Assembly (NCBI RefSeq): GCF_047495875.1
Contig: NC_092460.1
Coordinates: 13,134,520-13,198,519 of the forward strand
Origin: Pithys albifrons albifrons
Lineage: Eukaryota > Chordata > Aves > Passeriformes > Thamnophilidae
Direction of reading: 5' to 3'
Length of the DNA stretch: 64,000 nt
Part shown: in pieces, positions 25,224-35,724 of the stretch
Numbering within the stretch: the stretch's first letter is position 1
Layout: the number at the start of each line of letters is the position of its first letter
Program-made: the position numbers and the translations under genes
The notes under the pieces: generated by a model
What the model was told of the DNA's origin: nothing
The model's input: the letters and a program-made list of their open reading frames with translations, nothing else
The model's database searches: none

Positions 25224-27820
25224 GAGGTGCTGGGTTCTGTCTTTTTTCCCTTTCTTTTCTCCTTTTTTGCTTTTCAGTTTTTTCCCCCATGTACTGTGTC
25301 GAACAAGTCCCATTCAGACCATCTGGGAGACAGTTGATTACTTGCTAAAACCGGCCTTTAAAACCTGTTCCCCCTTCCCATATTCTAATGAAGTGGGTTT
25401 TAAACACTGCTGAAACCAGCTATTATATTTGGCACGCAGAGTTTTAAAAGAGATTAAAGGTTTCTTTTTTGCCTCAAGCGGGTTAGTGAGAGTGCACTGT
25501 CTAATCTATAGGTCTCCGAACAGTTTTCATAATAAAAAAGATCTTTCAAAGGGCACACCAGCAGCCTAATGACTGACCAACCCGTCACAGGCAAAGGGCA
25601 TATGTTGAACTTTCTAGGCACAGTAATACTCAGTGGAAATGAGTAGCCTGATAAAGCACATAAAGAGGATCCCGATGTGTTTGAAGTCCCAGCTTTGTAT
25701 TTGTGCAGCAATTTTAATCTCCTGCCCACGTCCAGTTGACATAACACGTAGGCTTGGTATTTCCACTATCTAAGTGTTGCATTGCTGTGTACATGACAAA
25801 ACCCAGGTCCCCTGTATGCACTAATGTCCCTGCCCACGGTGACACTGCCTGCTTTGGAGCTGCCTAACACAACTTACTCAGTTAGACAAACTGAACCTCT
25901 ACCAGCCCTCTCATTACAGCTTCAAAACTCAACATTGCTTTGATTTCTGTAGAGGGGAAAAAAAAATTAAAAAAAAGGAAGCACCAGCTTCACTATGATA
26001 TTAAAGAACACAATTAAAATAGCAGCCAATGGCTATGCATTTCTTCTAGCCATCCTATTTATTGATACATATTCTAGTGCAGGAACTTCTGCCACCCTAC
26101 ATTGCACATATTGCTTTTCACATTCACAAGAATTTCAGCACAAAATGTGGCTTACAGTGAACAAGAAAGAGAAAGCAGAAGCAGTAATTAAAAAACCTTT
26201 ATGTGCCAAGCAATAACTAAGGAGGAGACACTGTGCCCTGTCCACCATGCTCAGCCCTGCATGCCTGGATGTGCTCACAGCCTCCCTTCATCCCTAGCTA
26301 ATTCCCTATGTTTGGCACACAGAAAAGACCTGACTCACACTGTTGCTGTGTCTGTTTGTAAACAGGGTGGCTCAGTGTGCTGAACAGCAACAGCACCAGC
26401 CTGCAGCATTGTTTGGAAAAAACTGCAGGCCATGAATGTCACAGATGCCCAGTCAAGCAGACTCCATCCCAAGAGGTGTCGGATTGCCACGACCTGCGCT
26501 GGTGATGAGCTGCTCCTTCCTCCCAGCAGCATTTCAAACTCCTCCTGCTGTCACCTCGGATAAGCTGGAGCTGACAGTCACAGCAAAATGCAGACTGAGA
26601 CTTGATTGAGAAAAAGATTGTGAGGCATCAATAATACCAACAAAGAGCTGAACTAACATGCGGCTATTTACTTCCAGTGGCAAAAAAAAAAAAAAAAAAT
26701 CTGTTCCTAAAATAGGTACAGTTCCAGATTTTGAAAACTGAGTGTCTCAAACAGCCATGATGTTAAGGGGAAAAAAACCCCAACCAACCAACCAAAAAAA
26801 TATAAAAAACCCAAACAAACAAAAACCTCAAAACAAATAAAAACTTGCAAAACAAACAAAAACCCCAAAATGAACAAAAAACAAACAAAACCCCCCCAAA
26901 ATAACCGAACAAAAACCAGCAAAACCCTACATTGTTCACCAAACAGAGAATTTGTATGGCTTTGCTAGTCCTCTGAGCTTTTAAAATATTCCTCTGATAA
27001 AATAAAATTGTTCTTAAACTGTCCTATAACACCACAGAGAAAAGAAAATTATTAGTATTTTTCTGAGGAAAACCATCTACTGATTTAATTTCTGATGCAA
27101 ATGGTACTAAACACAGCATCAAAGACTTCTTCTACATGATTTTTCTGGGGGATGTGTCCACCCTTCTCAGTCAAAGCATCTCTTTAGGCTCACTGTGCCA
27201 TCACTATAAATTAATATATTTACTTCTATTCTTAGAAATTCTTTGTCATTTGTCAGCCACAGCAAGGCAGTGCTGTTGCTTTTTAGCATGAGTCATTTGC
27301 CTGCTTAATTTTTAATTTCACCTTCAATTAAATATTAATCAATAAACAACAAATATGGAGTTTACACTTTCTGCAGTGCTTTAAAACCCAACCCCTCAGA
27401 GCATGTGCTGGTCCTGGTTCACCTCATGCTTTGCCACCAGGGAAACATCACCTCGTGTTTTCCAAAGGCAGATGATCCAACACAGCCAGGCCAGGAGGGA
27501 CTGCCTTTATTTCCTGGGAATGCATCTCCCCAGTCCCAGGGAACATGATCTGCAGGCTCCATCCGATCCCCGAGTGGCGCCCAGGAACAGCCTGGCACGC
27601 TGCCAGGGCGTGTGCGGGGCTGGCACACTCCCACACCACCACTCAGCCCTCCTAAGCTGGGAACGCTCCTCTAACAAAGGCTGAGGATCACAAAGCATGG
27701 ACAGGCATTTGGCAACACTCCCATCGGGAGGCTTTGCATCTCCAAATACATCCCATTCCCACAAGGGGGGAACCTCAAAGTCTCATCCACAGAAATGCAA
27801 GTACTGTGCTGGGGTTTGGG
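25224..27820. other. Upstream intronic sequence, no gene seen
   Basis: AT-rich DNA with A-runs at about 25960-25978 and 26682-26699 and a C/A low-complexity tract listed separately. No exon-like open segment with a recognisable product. Confidence 0.5.
26769..26930. repeat. A/C-rich low-complexity tract (CAAA/CCAA-like)
   Basis: About 160 bases built almost only of A and C on the plus strand, with imperfect AACC, AAAC and CAAA units and a seven-C run. It contains very few G or T. The minus-strand frame over it is a Phe/Leu/Val-rich artefact. Confidence 0.9.
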
Positions 27821-27957
27821 TGGGGTGTTTTTGGGGCGTGGGGTGTTTTTGGGGCGTGGGGTGTTTTTGGGGCGTGGGGTGTTTTTGGGGCGTGGGGTGT
27901 TTTTGGGGCGTGGGGTGTTTTTGGGGCGTGGGGTGTTTTTGGGGCGTGGGGTGTTGG
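27821..27957. repeat. 18-bp G-rich minisatellite, seven full copies and a partial
   Basis: The unit TGGGGTGTTTTTGGGGCG repeats exactly from 27821 at 18-base steps, with a truncated eighth copy at 27947. Each unit supplies two GGGG tracts separated by 3- and 7-base loops, so the plus strand can form G-quadruplexes. Because 18 is a multiple of three, several frames stay open as six-residue repeats (GVFLGR, AWGVFG). These are artefacts. Confidence 0.97.
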
Positions 27958-28090
27958 ATTATTTACCAAACATACTCACAACATTGATATTTTCAAGCTG
28001 TAAATATAGTACAGGTGAAATACCAAGCAATCTTAATGTTAAAAAAGCAGGCAACGCTGATACAATTTACAAACCCATTGAACTAACCTG

Positions 28091-28297
28091 ATTCTTTGCA
28101 GAGAGAGTGCTCAGGCATTGGAATGGGCTGCCCAGAGAGGTGGTGGATTCCCCATCCCTGGAGGTTTTTCAACTGAGATTGGCCGTGGCACTGAGTGTCA
28201 TGATCTGGTAAAGGGACTGGAGTTGGACCAAGGGTTGGACTTGATGATCTCAGAGGTCTTTTCCAACCTAATCAATTCTATGATTCTATTCTATGAT
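28091..28297 (+). mobile_element. CR1 retrotransposon, 3'-end fragment
   Basis: Contains only the last ~200 bases of the young CR1 family, from TTCTTTGCAGAGAGAGTGC to the ATTCTATG tail. It is strongly 5'-truncated and lies just downstream (minus-strand sense) of the candidate gene at 28.4 kb. Confidence 0.93.
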
Positions 28298-28398
28298 CTT
28301 ATATCCAAATAACCTAATGAATAAAGTGAATGAATTCCACACTCTTGAGTGCTGCTTTTCCTGGTCCCAGCACCAACCTGGCAGCAGCAGAAGGTGCA

Positions 28399-28724
28399 TT
28401 ACACTGGCAGTGGGAAATCACCAGTGAGCTCAAGAACTTCCTTGAGCTCCTTCAGGGCCTCCCTGCCAAAATTTCTCAACATCTTTAGCCCAAGATCCAT
28501 TGAATCTCTTTCAATCCAATGACCACTATCTATGATGGGCTTCAATGGGTTTAATTTAAGAGCCACCACACCCAAGTCCTGAGGGCACAGCTTTTCAAAC
28601 CATTTCAGCACAAGATCATTTTCTTCTCCATGAGGTACACTTGGTCTCCTCATTCCCTGTGAGAGCTTATATGGAAAACAGTCCTCCTTAAGCACGTTCA
28701 GCAAAAGGGAGATGACTCCAGTAA
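28399..28724 (-). CDS. Unrecognised protein, candidate terminal coding exon
   Basis: On the minus strand a TTTCTCAG acceptor (AG at 28726-28725) is followed by an open frame of 107 complete codons to a TAA at 28401-28399. The first two exon bases complete a valine codon begun in the candidate exon at 29178-29001, so the phases match. The predicted piece is mixed-charge and helix-like, with the words SLLLNVLKEDCFPYKL, LKWFEKLCPQDLGVVALKL and DLGLKMLRNFGREALKELKE. The spacing of LG.., LxPLKxII and GLKML vaguely recalls the con80 helical domain of katanin p80 relatives. That is a faint impression, not an identification. No AATAAA signal follows before the CR1 at 28.3 kb on this strand. It could be a real gene, a decayed gene or chance. 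Confidence 0.35.
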
Positions 28725-29000
28725 CTGAGAAACTAATTCCACCCATGGAGTTGGAGTGTTCTCCCAGACAAGAACAGTCACTTTTAATGGAGATGGTTTC
28801 TTACCAATGCTTCTGAAACAAGAAAAGTGAGTAAAAACTGTCCCCAAGTGCAGTTTGAAAGCAACAATATGCTGTGGTCAAGAGAAAAAATAGCAGCCCA
28901 CCGAGATCCTCCTTGGGTAGCAGAAGACTTGACATGCTACAACTGAGAAAAACACTATCCTTATCTTCCCTCATTAAAAAGTCAGAATCTAAGTCCTCAC
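28725..29000 (-). other. Candidate 276-base intron between the two unrecognised exons
   Basis: The donor reads CCAAG|GTGAGGAC on the minus strand and the acceptor GTTTCTCAG. Without splicing, the upstream frame runs on to a stop near 28801. A segment TTTCTTGTTTCAG / AAGCATTG / GTAAG inside it could be a cryptic 8-base microexon, but that is not needed for a consistent frame. Confidence 0.35.
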
Positions 29001-29178
29001 CTTGGTCTGGGATTCTGTCAATGAGGTCATGAATTTTTTTAATGTACAAATGCACTGCAAACTCAAACTGTTTGCTGTTTGGTTGTTGGTTTTGTTTCTT
29101 TTCCAGAGTGGCTGTGTCTGGAGGAACAGGCTTCCATTCCTGTAGAGCCCAAGTCAAATATTTTTCATCTTCTAGCTG
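29001..29178 (-). CDS. Unrecognised protein, candidate internal coding exon
   Basis: A 178-base open segment on the minus strand. It is bounded by the acceptor CATGCATTTCCTCTAAG at its 5' end and the donor CAAG|GTGAGG at its 3' end, and encodes 59 codons plus one base (phase 0 in, phase 1 out). The peptide starts QLEDEKYLTWALQEWKPVPP and ends LYIKKIHDLIDRIPDQ. It is acidic/basic and helix-prone with no low complexity. An in-frame stop lies just upstream in the pyrimidine tract, as expected for an internal exon. I could not find the exon that should precede it. A segment at 29577-29529 on the same strand has splice-like borders, but its phase would bring in a stop here. Product unknown. Confidence 0.35.
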
Positions 29179-29200
29179 CTTAGAGGAAATGCATGCCAAT

Positions 29201-30537
29201 TAAAACAGAAGCAATTTGGATGAGCTAACTGCAGGCCTGCTGGGAAAACTATTCTTTGATTTCCCTAATCAGGAAAAGTCTCATCTTGGAAGCCTGTAAA
29301 TATTTTCACAGTGTGTTAGAATGTAGATATCATCACCATGTATTCTGACATCTGATTTCATTTGGACTTCTACTGGCAGAAAAGTTAATTGCAATGTAAT
29401 GAACCAGATTTCACCAGATCAGAATCACAAGACTTGCCTTTCACAGTCCTTAGAAGTCTGGACAGATAATGGATTCTTTAAACTGTCACCTAAGATCCTG
29501 CTAACTCTGATCTCCAAATCTGCTGATGGAGGAATTGCCTGAATTAAAGGGCAGAGATCGGCAAATCCCAGGTACTGTCCACTCACTGTGCACCTGGAAA
29601 GGTACCACACAGACCTGGTTCTCCTGGAATTACACCAAGGGCATTAGCAGTTCCCAGCCCTGTGTGTAGAGCATTACTGTCCCTCTTGGATTATTACTTG
29701 GCTGTGGATAAAATGCCAGCTGGTCCTGGGACCTACAGAGAACCTCCAGGTAAGGCGGGGGCTGGGGGGGGAAACAGCAGGAAGAGTCACATTTTAGTGA
29801 GTACAAGATACACAACCAGATTCATCTGTATGCATTGCATCAGAGACACCACTCCCTGCCTGAACAGGATTGGAGGCAGATTAATGGAATTTTCCCTGGA
29901 GTCTGAGCAAAATCATCTGAGAGGGATTTTTCAGATGCAGTCCCTCCAACTCTGCTGTGAGGTGCTGGGAGCAGCAGGGTGACAACACACTGCAGAGGAT
30001 GAAAACTCCCAGCAGAGCCCTGCAAAGTGAAAACAGCTTAGAAGGAAAACCACAGCCTGCTCTGGAGAAGTCTCCAGATGTGTGAAAAACCCCCAAGTGT
30101 GGCCAAGCTGTAGCACCTTTTACAATTCTTGTTCTTTTCCTGTCCAACACAGAGGGTCCATCCCTTTGTGAATATGATCTTCATGGACCAGAATGAGTTT
30201 GGATTCTCTATCCTCTGACCAGTGAATTTAATCAAATGCACCCAACAATGCTCAAACTCACATTCCCTTAGAAGAAAAAAAACCACTGGCTTTGAAGTTT
30301 AATTATCAGGAATACACAGGATGCAGAAAAAAACTAAAGAAAACCACCATTTGAATAAAAAGTTTGGCACGTTTACAAGTGTGAAATTTTTGTTTAATAC
30401 AAGGGAGTCCAGAGTAGATAGAGAAACTGAACTTTGTAGCCAAGCGCTGTCTGAAAATATTCCTGACCTCATCCCTACATTTCTTAATGAATTGCAAATT
30501 GTTTTTAGTTAATCTGTACATCAGCACAGGAGTTGTG
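29201..30537. other. No assignable gene; splice-like signals only
   Basis: This interval should contain earlier exons if the candidate gene at 28.4-29.2 kb is real. Weak exon-like segments occur on the minus strand (for example around 29577-29529, between TTTAATTCAG and TTAG|GTGACA). None joins in phase to the 29178 exon, so none is called. Confidence 0.4.
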
Positions 30538-30677
30538 GCTGCCACATCCCTGAAGTGTTCCGGGCCAGGCTGGACAGGGCTTGGAGCAGCCTGGGCTGGT
30601 GGAAGGTGCCCCTGCCCATGGCAGGGATGGAATGAGATGGTCCCTTCCAACCCAAACCAGTCTGTCATTCTGGGATA
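30538..30677 (+). mobile_element. CR1 retrotransposon, 3'-end fragment of an older subfamily
   Basis: Contains CR1 3' words GCCAGGCTGGACAGGGCTTG, GAGCAGCCTGGGCTGGTGGA and CCCTTCCAACCCAAACCA in sense order, with a degraded tail. Confidence 0.9.
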
Positions 30678-33547
30678 ATTCATTCACAATGAGCACACAC
30701 AAATGAGACATTTGATGCTTCATTCAGTTGTAATTCTTAGACAGAAATATATTTCCACTGCTAAGAGGATGACATTAAGACAATTAAATTAAGGTATCAT
30801 TTTAAAAAGATTACAAAAGGAACACATTAAAAAAAAATCACTACCTACTGTAATCCCTTGACAGCTGTTTCAGTCCTTTCAGTATGAACCCATGTCTCCA
30901 TGGGCTTGGACTTCTTGTATCACTTTTGTTACCAGGTAGGATCCCTAAAAAGGATTCCACACCTGCTGTCAGATACCATTGAATGTTTGAAGGCTAAAAG
31001 GCATCACCACAAAAAAAACCTTTATTGAAAGGGAACAAGATACCTTTCATTTCAGTTATACAACAAACCTATTTACTTAGGACTTGCCTCAAACATAATC
31101 AAATTCTTGCATAAATTTGATGAAATTTTTTCCCCTCACTGTACTGGTAAACTGAGGGCAACTTAAAATAAGAGCTGTGAAATAAAACCACCTCCAGTGC
31201 CTGCTGCAGTGTACAGTAATGCAGCCTATAATTTGATACCAAAGCTGCTTTCCACTGTTACTCATGTAAATGGCTACAGCAAAGCCAAATGAACTACTGA
31301 CAGGAACAAAAATACTGTTAAAGGAATCAATTCAGTCCCATTAAATCGATGAACTTACTCTCTCAGTGACTTCGGGGGGACTGGATCAGGTGGTGCAGAT
31401 GAAAACCTTCCTCTCTGGGAGTGCTGTCAGCAGATCCACTGCAAAGAGGAACCCAATCCCCAGGGGATCCCTGGAATATTCCCTGGTTCCTGAGCTCTGC
31501 TCCCAGCTCTGGGATGCTTCAGGCTCAGCCACAGCCCACCCAGCACGTGCTGAGAGCAGGGACCTGCTCCCCTGGTGACCCCACACAGCCCTGCAGGACA
31601 CATGAGCTGCTGCCAAAGAGACTTCCCCATTGGTTTGAAGAGCTCTCTCTCATGTCTTGCTTGTACTAACAGGAATTTATTTTGGTTTGCTCGCAGTGAT
31701 AAAATGAAAGGTTATTTTTCATGAGCTATTTATTCTCCCAAGGCTCCAATTCCACACTGCAAAGCAGGTTTGGGGTTTCTTTTATTCACTGCCTTCCTAC
31801 ACACCACATATTCCTGCTCTCGGGGTTGCACTTTTGGCACTGAACAAAGACCTTTTCTGCACCCCTACAAGCTTCAGAAAATTCATGTTTTTGTGTATAA
31901 CTCTATTAATTTTATACAGAGACTAACAGCACAGTTATTCCAAGGAATGCCAACTGTTATCAATTTAATCAAAAACACAACTGAGAAAACAGGGAAAGAT
32001 ATTTAGACTTCAGACATTCAGATGTCATTAAACACAGTATATGTGAAAAAAAATGCTCTAAAAGCAGTAAGTGATTAGCAAAGGAACATAGCCCAGCACA
32101 AACCCAGGACCCAGCACAGATTACTACTCAGTTACAGAGCTGGGGGACACGAGGAGAAACCAGAAAACACACTAAGGATGTACTACAGGGTTAATACACA
32201 GACAGATGGAGTGATCAGGTACAAGTTCAACATCAGCAGCAGGGACAACATTTTCACAATGTCTTTCAACTGAGAAGCCTTTTTCTCCCCCCCAAAAATA
32301 TAGTTATATTATTATATATGTGTATATGTAACCACAGCTACATTATGATATATACTCCAATAATATGTATAATTATGCTATAGTCCGTTACAGTATCAGG
32401 CCAGGGGACAAGGATCAAAAACCCTACTCAAAAAAGAGCCCCAAATCTCACCAGACTCCAACTCAGCTTTCCTTCCTTAAAAGCAAATTACTGAGGCACA
32501 AGCACTAAAAAGATGGAATGCTTTTCATTTGCCCTTGGTCTGGGCATTTTACACACCACCAGATTTCTTAAATGCAGGATTTGAGTTACCACATGGCCTT
32601 TGCCATCAGCAGGTACCATCAGCTCAAAGCACACAGTTTCAAGGGAGTTTGGGAAGCCTCTGCTTTTACAGTCTCTGTGCTTAGGACCTGATTAGATCTC
32701 ATTTTAATCAGCAAATTCTCCAGAATATCTTAAAAGAAATACGTTGTCCAACTCCTTCCACCAAATAGAATCTTAGGCTTGACAGAGGCTGATTAAATAC
32801 CACTGACAGTTCCACTCTACCCCACATCAAATTTTTGGACTTCTCAGTCTCTCTTGAGAATGGACAGTGAATTTGGTTCCTAATTATTCCCTTTTTTAGT
32901 AAATTACGAATCACTTCACTATAAAAATATTACATGGCCTCTCCAGTCTTCATACCTTAAGACTACCAAGTATTTTATACTATGGGAGAAACTCTCAGTT
33001 CTCCTGATTAGTACATTGACCACATTTTCCCTTCCTTTCTCAGATTTTTCAACAACATATCACAGAGACTTTTAATCCTAAAAATTGAGACTAACTAAGA
33101 ACATGAACCATCTATCAGCCTTTCAATCAACAATTTAATTTCATGATTCCCCTGCCACAGCACACTCCTGACTCTGCCTTGGGGCTGCATCGACCCACTG
33201 CTGGTTTGGGAGCTCTAAAATGGTAACTGAAATACTTGAACAGAGCACTGTCATGCCAACAGTCACAAAGGCTTGAAGGAGGCCAGAATTTTATTGCTCT
33301 TCAAGCTGGACATAAATGGAAACCTTTTCCTGCCTTGTTAGAGCAAATCTGTACTTCCAAGGAAAGGTGGTGGGAAAGCTGCCATTAATGTAAAACATAA
33401 TTTTGGATGGTTGACTTTCAATAAAAAGGTGACTGGCATCATGTTTTCCATAAGTACAGATCTATGGGATAACAGAAAGAAGAAAAAGCCAAGAGAATTC
33501 CTAACTGGTCAGCTGCAGTAAAATGCATTTTCTTGTGTCCTGTTCTC
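30678..33547. other. Intronic or intergenic sequence, no gene seen
   Basis: AT-rich, with a GC-richer patch at 31370-31610 and a TA-rich stretch at about 32300-32385. No recognisable coding segment. Confidence 0.5.
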
Positions 33548-33725
33548 AACTTTGAGGGTAAAGCACCCCAAATAAACATGACAGGGTCGACAGGCATTTC
33601 TTCACAGCAGCTCAAATTGTAAGGCAGAAATCAGAATAAAACCTGAGCCTGTGCCAGTGAACAGGGTGAACAGATCAGTGGTTCTGTACCTGAGGAAAGG
33701 TTAGTGCTGCTTAAACAGCAGAGAG
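33548..33725 (+). repeat. Arm A of an inverted low-copy duplication (flank part)
   Basis: This ~178-base block, beginning AACTTTGAGGGTAAAGCACC, matches in reverse complement the block at 40299-40475 at roughly 85-90 percent by eye. It is followed in both places by a CR1 3' end at the same junction. The block itself is not CR1 and was not recognised as any known element. Confidence 0.8.
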
Positions 33726-33945
33726 AATGGTTTGGGTTGGAAAGGCCCTTAAAACTCACCTCATCCCACCCTCTGCCATGGGCAGGGACACCTCCCACCA
33801 GCCCAGGCTGCTCCAAGCCCTGTCCAGCCTGGCCTTGGACACTCCCAGGGCTGGGGCAGCCACAGCTTCTCTGGGCACCTGTGCCAGGGCCTGCCCACCC
33901 TCCCAGGGAAGGATTTCTCCCCAATAGCTAATCCAAATCACACCC
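33726..33945 (-). mobile_element. CR1 retrotransposon, older copy, antisense
   Basis: Contains CR1 3' UTR words in antisense order: GGTTTGGGTTGGAAAGGCCC, CCAGGCTGCTCCAAGCCCTG and CCTGGCCTTGGACACTCCCA. It shares its 3' junction and flank with the CR1 at 39905-40298, so both descend from one insertion that was later duplicated. Confidence 0.9.
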
Positions 33946-34662
33946 AGCCTGGGAAGATCTCAGCCCTGATTATTTAACTCAAAACACCTGCCCAATAACC
34001 CTGGCAAGGCTGAGTGCTCAGAGAGTAACCCAGTTTGTTCTAGAACTTACTGGAAATACTTTGTAACACAAACAACCTACAGGCAAGACTAAATCCATTG
34101 GTACACAATCCGTTTTCGTAGAAAAGCCCTTTCCTATTTTAACCTTAATTCCACCTTTCTGTAGCATGATCAGTGTTGACACTCACATGTCTAAGAAACA
34201 AGTTCAAAATTCCATGCAGCAACCCCTTGGAATTCATTCAGGAAGAATAAAAATAAAAACCACCCTGGCCTTGCTGTGCTGTTTTCACTGTTTTTTCTGT
34301 CAGCATCTATCACATAGATCAACCAACCAGCAGCAGTGATAAGGACTGGCTGACCACTGCTGGCCATGTCCTTCTAGAAAAGAAGTAAAGAAGAGCAGGT
34401 GAACAGACCTTTAGCCAAAAGACAGGAGAACACAGCACAGCCAGGCTAAAGTGGAGTCAGATTGCTGCAGTTAGCCAGAAATGCTTTAATTGCAGCATCA
34501 AACACACAAAAATGTTTTTTATCTAAGAGAAGCTTCAAGACAAAGCAGAGAAACCCATTTTTCCAGGGATTACTTATATTTTTCGGGGAAATGGGAATGT
34601 TTAGCAAAAGAAATGCTGGAACATGACACAGATCTCCATGAGAAACAGCTGGACAAGGAAAC

Positions 34663-35314
34663 AGAAAAAGGGGGGGAAAAGAAGCAAAAAAAACGGGGGG
34701 GGGGAAAGAAGCAAAAAAAACGGGGGGGGGGAAAGAAGCAAAAAAAACGGGGGGGGGGAAAGAAGCAAAAAAAACGGGGGGGGGGAAAGAAGCAAAAAAA
34801 ACGGGGGGGGGGAAAGAAGCAAAAAAAACGGGGGGGGGAAAGAAGCAAAAAAAACGGGGGGGGGGAAAGAAGCAAAAAAAACGGGGGGGGGGGAAAGAAG
34901 CAAAAAAAACGGGGGGGGGAAAGAAGCAAAAAAAACGGGGGGGGGAAAGAAGCAAAAAAAACGGGGGGGGGAAAGAAGCAAAAAAAACGGGGGGGGAAAA
35001 GAAGCAAAAAAAACGGGGGGGGGGAAAGAAGCAAAAAAAACGGGGGGGGGGAAGAAGCAAAAAAAACGGGGGGGGGGAAAGAAGCAAAAAAAACGGGGGG
35101 GGGGAAAGAAGCAAAAAAAACGGGGGGGGGAAAGAAGCAAAAAAAACGGGGGGGGGAAAGAAGCAAAAAAAACGGGGGGGGGAAAGAAGCAAAAAAAACG
35201 GGGGGGGGAAAGAAGCAAAAAAAACGGGGGGGGGAAGAAGCAAAAAAAACGGGGGGGGAAAAGAAGCAAAAAAAACGGGGGGGGAAAAGAAGCAAAAAAA
35301 ACGGGGGGGGAAAA
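34663..35314 (+). repeat. Purine-rich G-run minisatellite, subarray 1 (26-27 bp, about 24 copies)
   Basis: Each unit on the plus strand reads AAAGAAGC, eight A, C, then 7-10 G. I counted about 24 copies; the number of G varies from copy to copy. The plus strand is almost all purine with two C per unit. Such sequence is prone to quadruplex or triplex structure, and its homopolymer lengths are prone to sequencing error. Confidence 0.97.
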
Positions 35315-35724
35315 GAAGCAAAAAACAGGGGGGGGAAAAGAAGCAAAAAACAGGGGGGGGAAAAGAAGCAAAAAACAGGGGGGGAAAAGAAGCAAAAAAC
35401 AGGGGGGGAAAAGAAGCAAAAAACAGGGGGGGAAAAGAAGCAAAAAACAGGGGGGGAAAAGAAGCAAAAAACAGGGGGGGAAAAGAAGCAAAAAACAGGG
35501 GGGGAAAAGAAGCAAAAAACAGGGGGGGAAAAGAAGCAAAAAACAGGGGGGGAAAAGAAGCAAAAAACAGGGGGGGAAAAGAAGCAAAAAACAGGGGGGG
35601 AAAAGAAGCAAAAAACAGGGGGGGAAAAGAAGCAAAAAACAGGGGGGGAAAAGAAGCAAAAAACAGGGGGGGAAAAGAAGCAAAAAACAGGGGGGGAAAA
35701 GAAGCAAAAATAGGGGGGGAAAGA
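35315..35724 (+). repeat. Purine-rich G-run minisatellite, subarray 2 (24 bp, about 17 copies)
   Basis: The unit changes to AAAAGAAGC, six A in total before CA, then mostly seven G. Nearly all copies from about 35370 to 35700 are identical at exactly 24 bases, implying recent expansion from one variant of subarray 1. Because 24 is a multiple of three, long frames of 386-453 codons stay open on both strands (34446-35807 minus, 34490-35713 plus). They encode only GGKRSKKQ-like or FFASFPP-like repeats and are not called as genes. Confidence 0.97.

Noticed and set aside
27697..28003. Glycine/tryptophan-rich repeat proteins around 27.8 kb
   Set aside because: Produced by the 18-base repeat, whose period keeps all frames open. 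There is no start or splice context.
29529..29577. Segment tested as the exon preceding 29178
   Set aside because: Its phase-1 donor joined to the 29178 acceptor gives an immediate stop, so the two cannot be consecutive coding exons.
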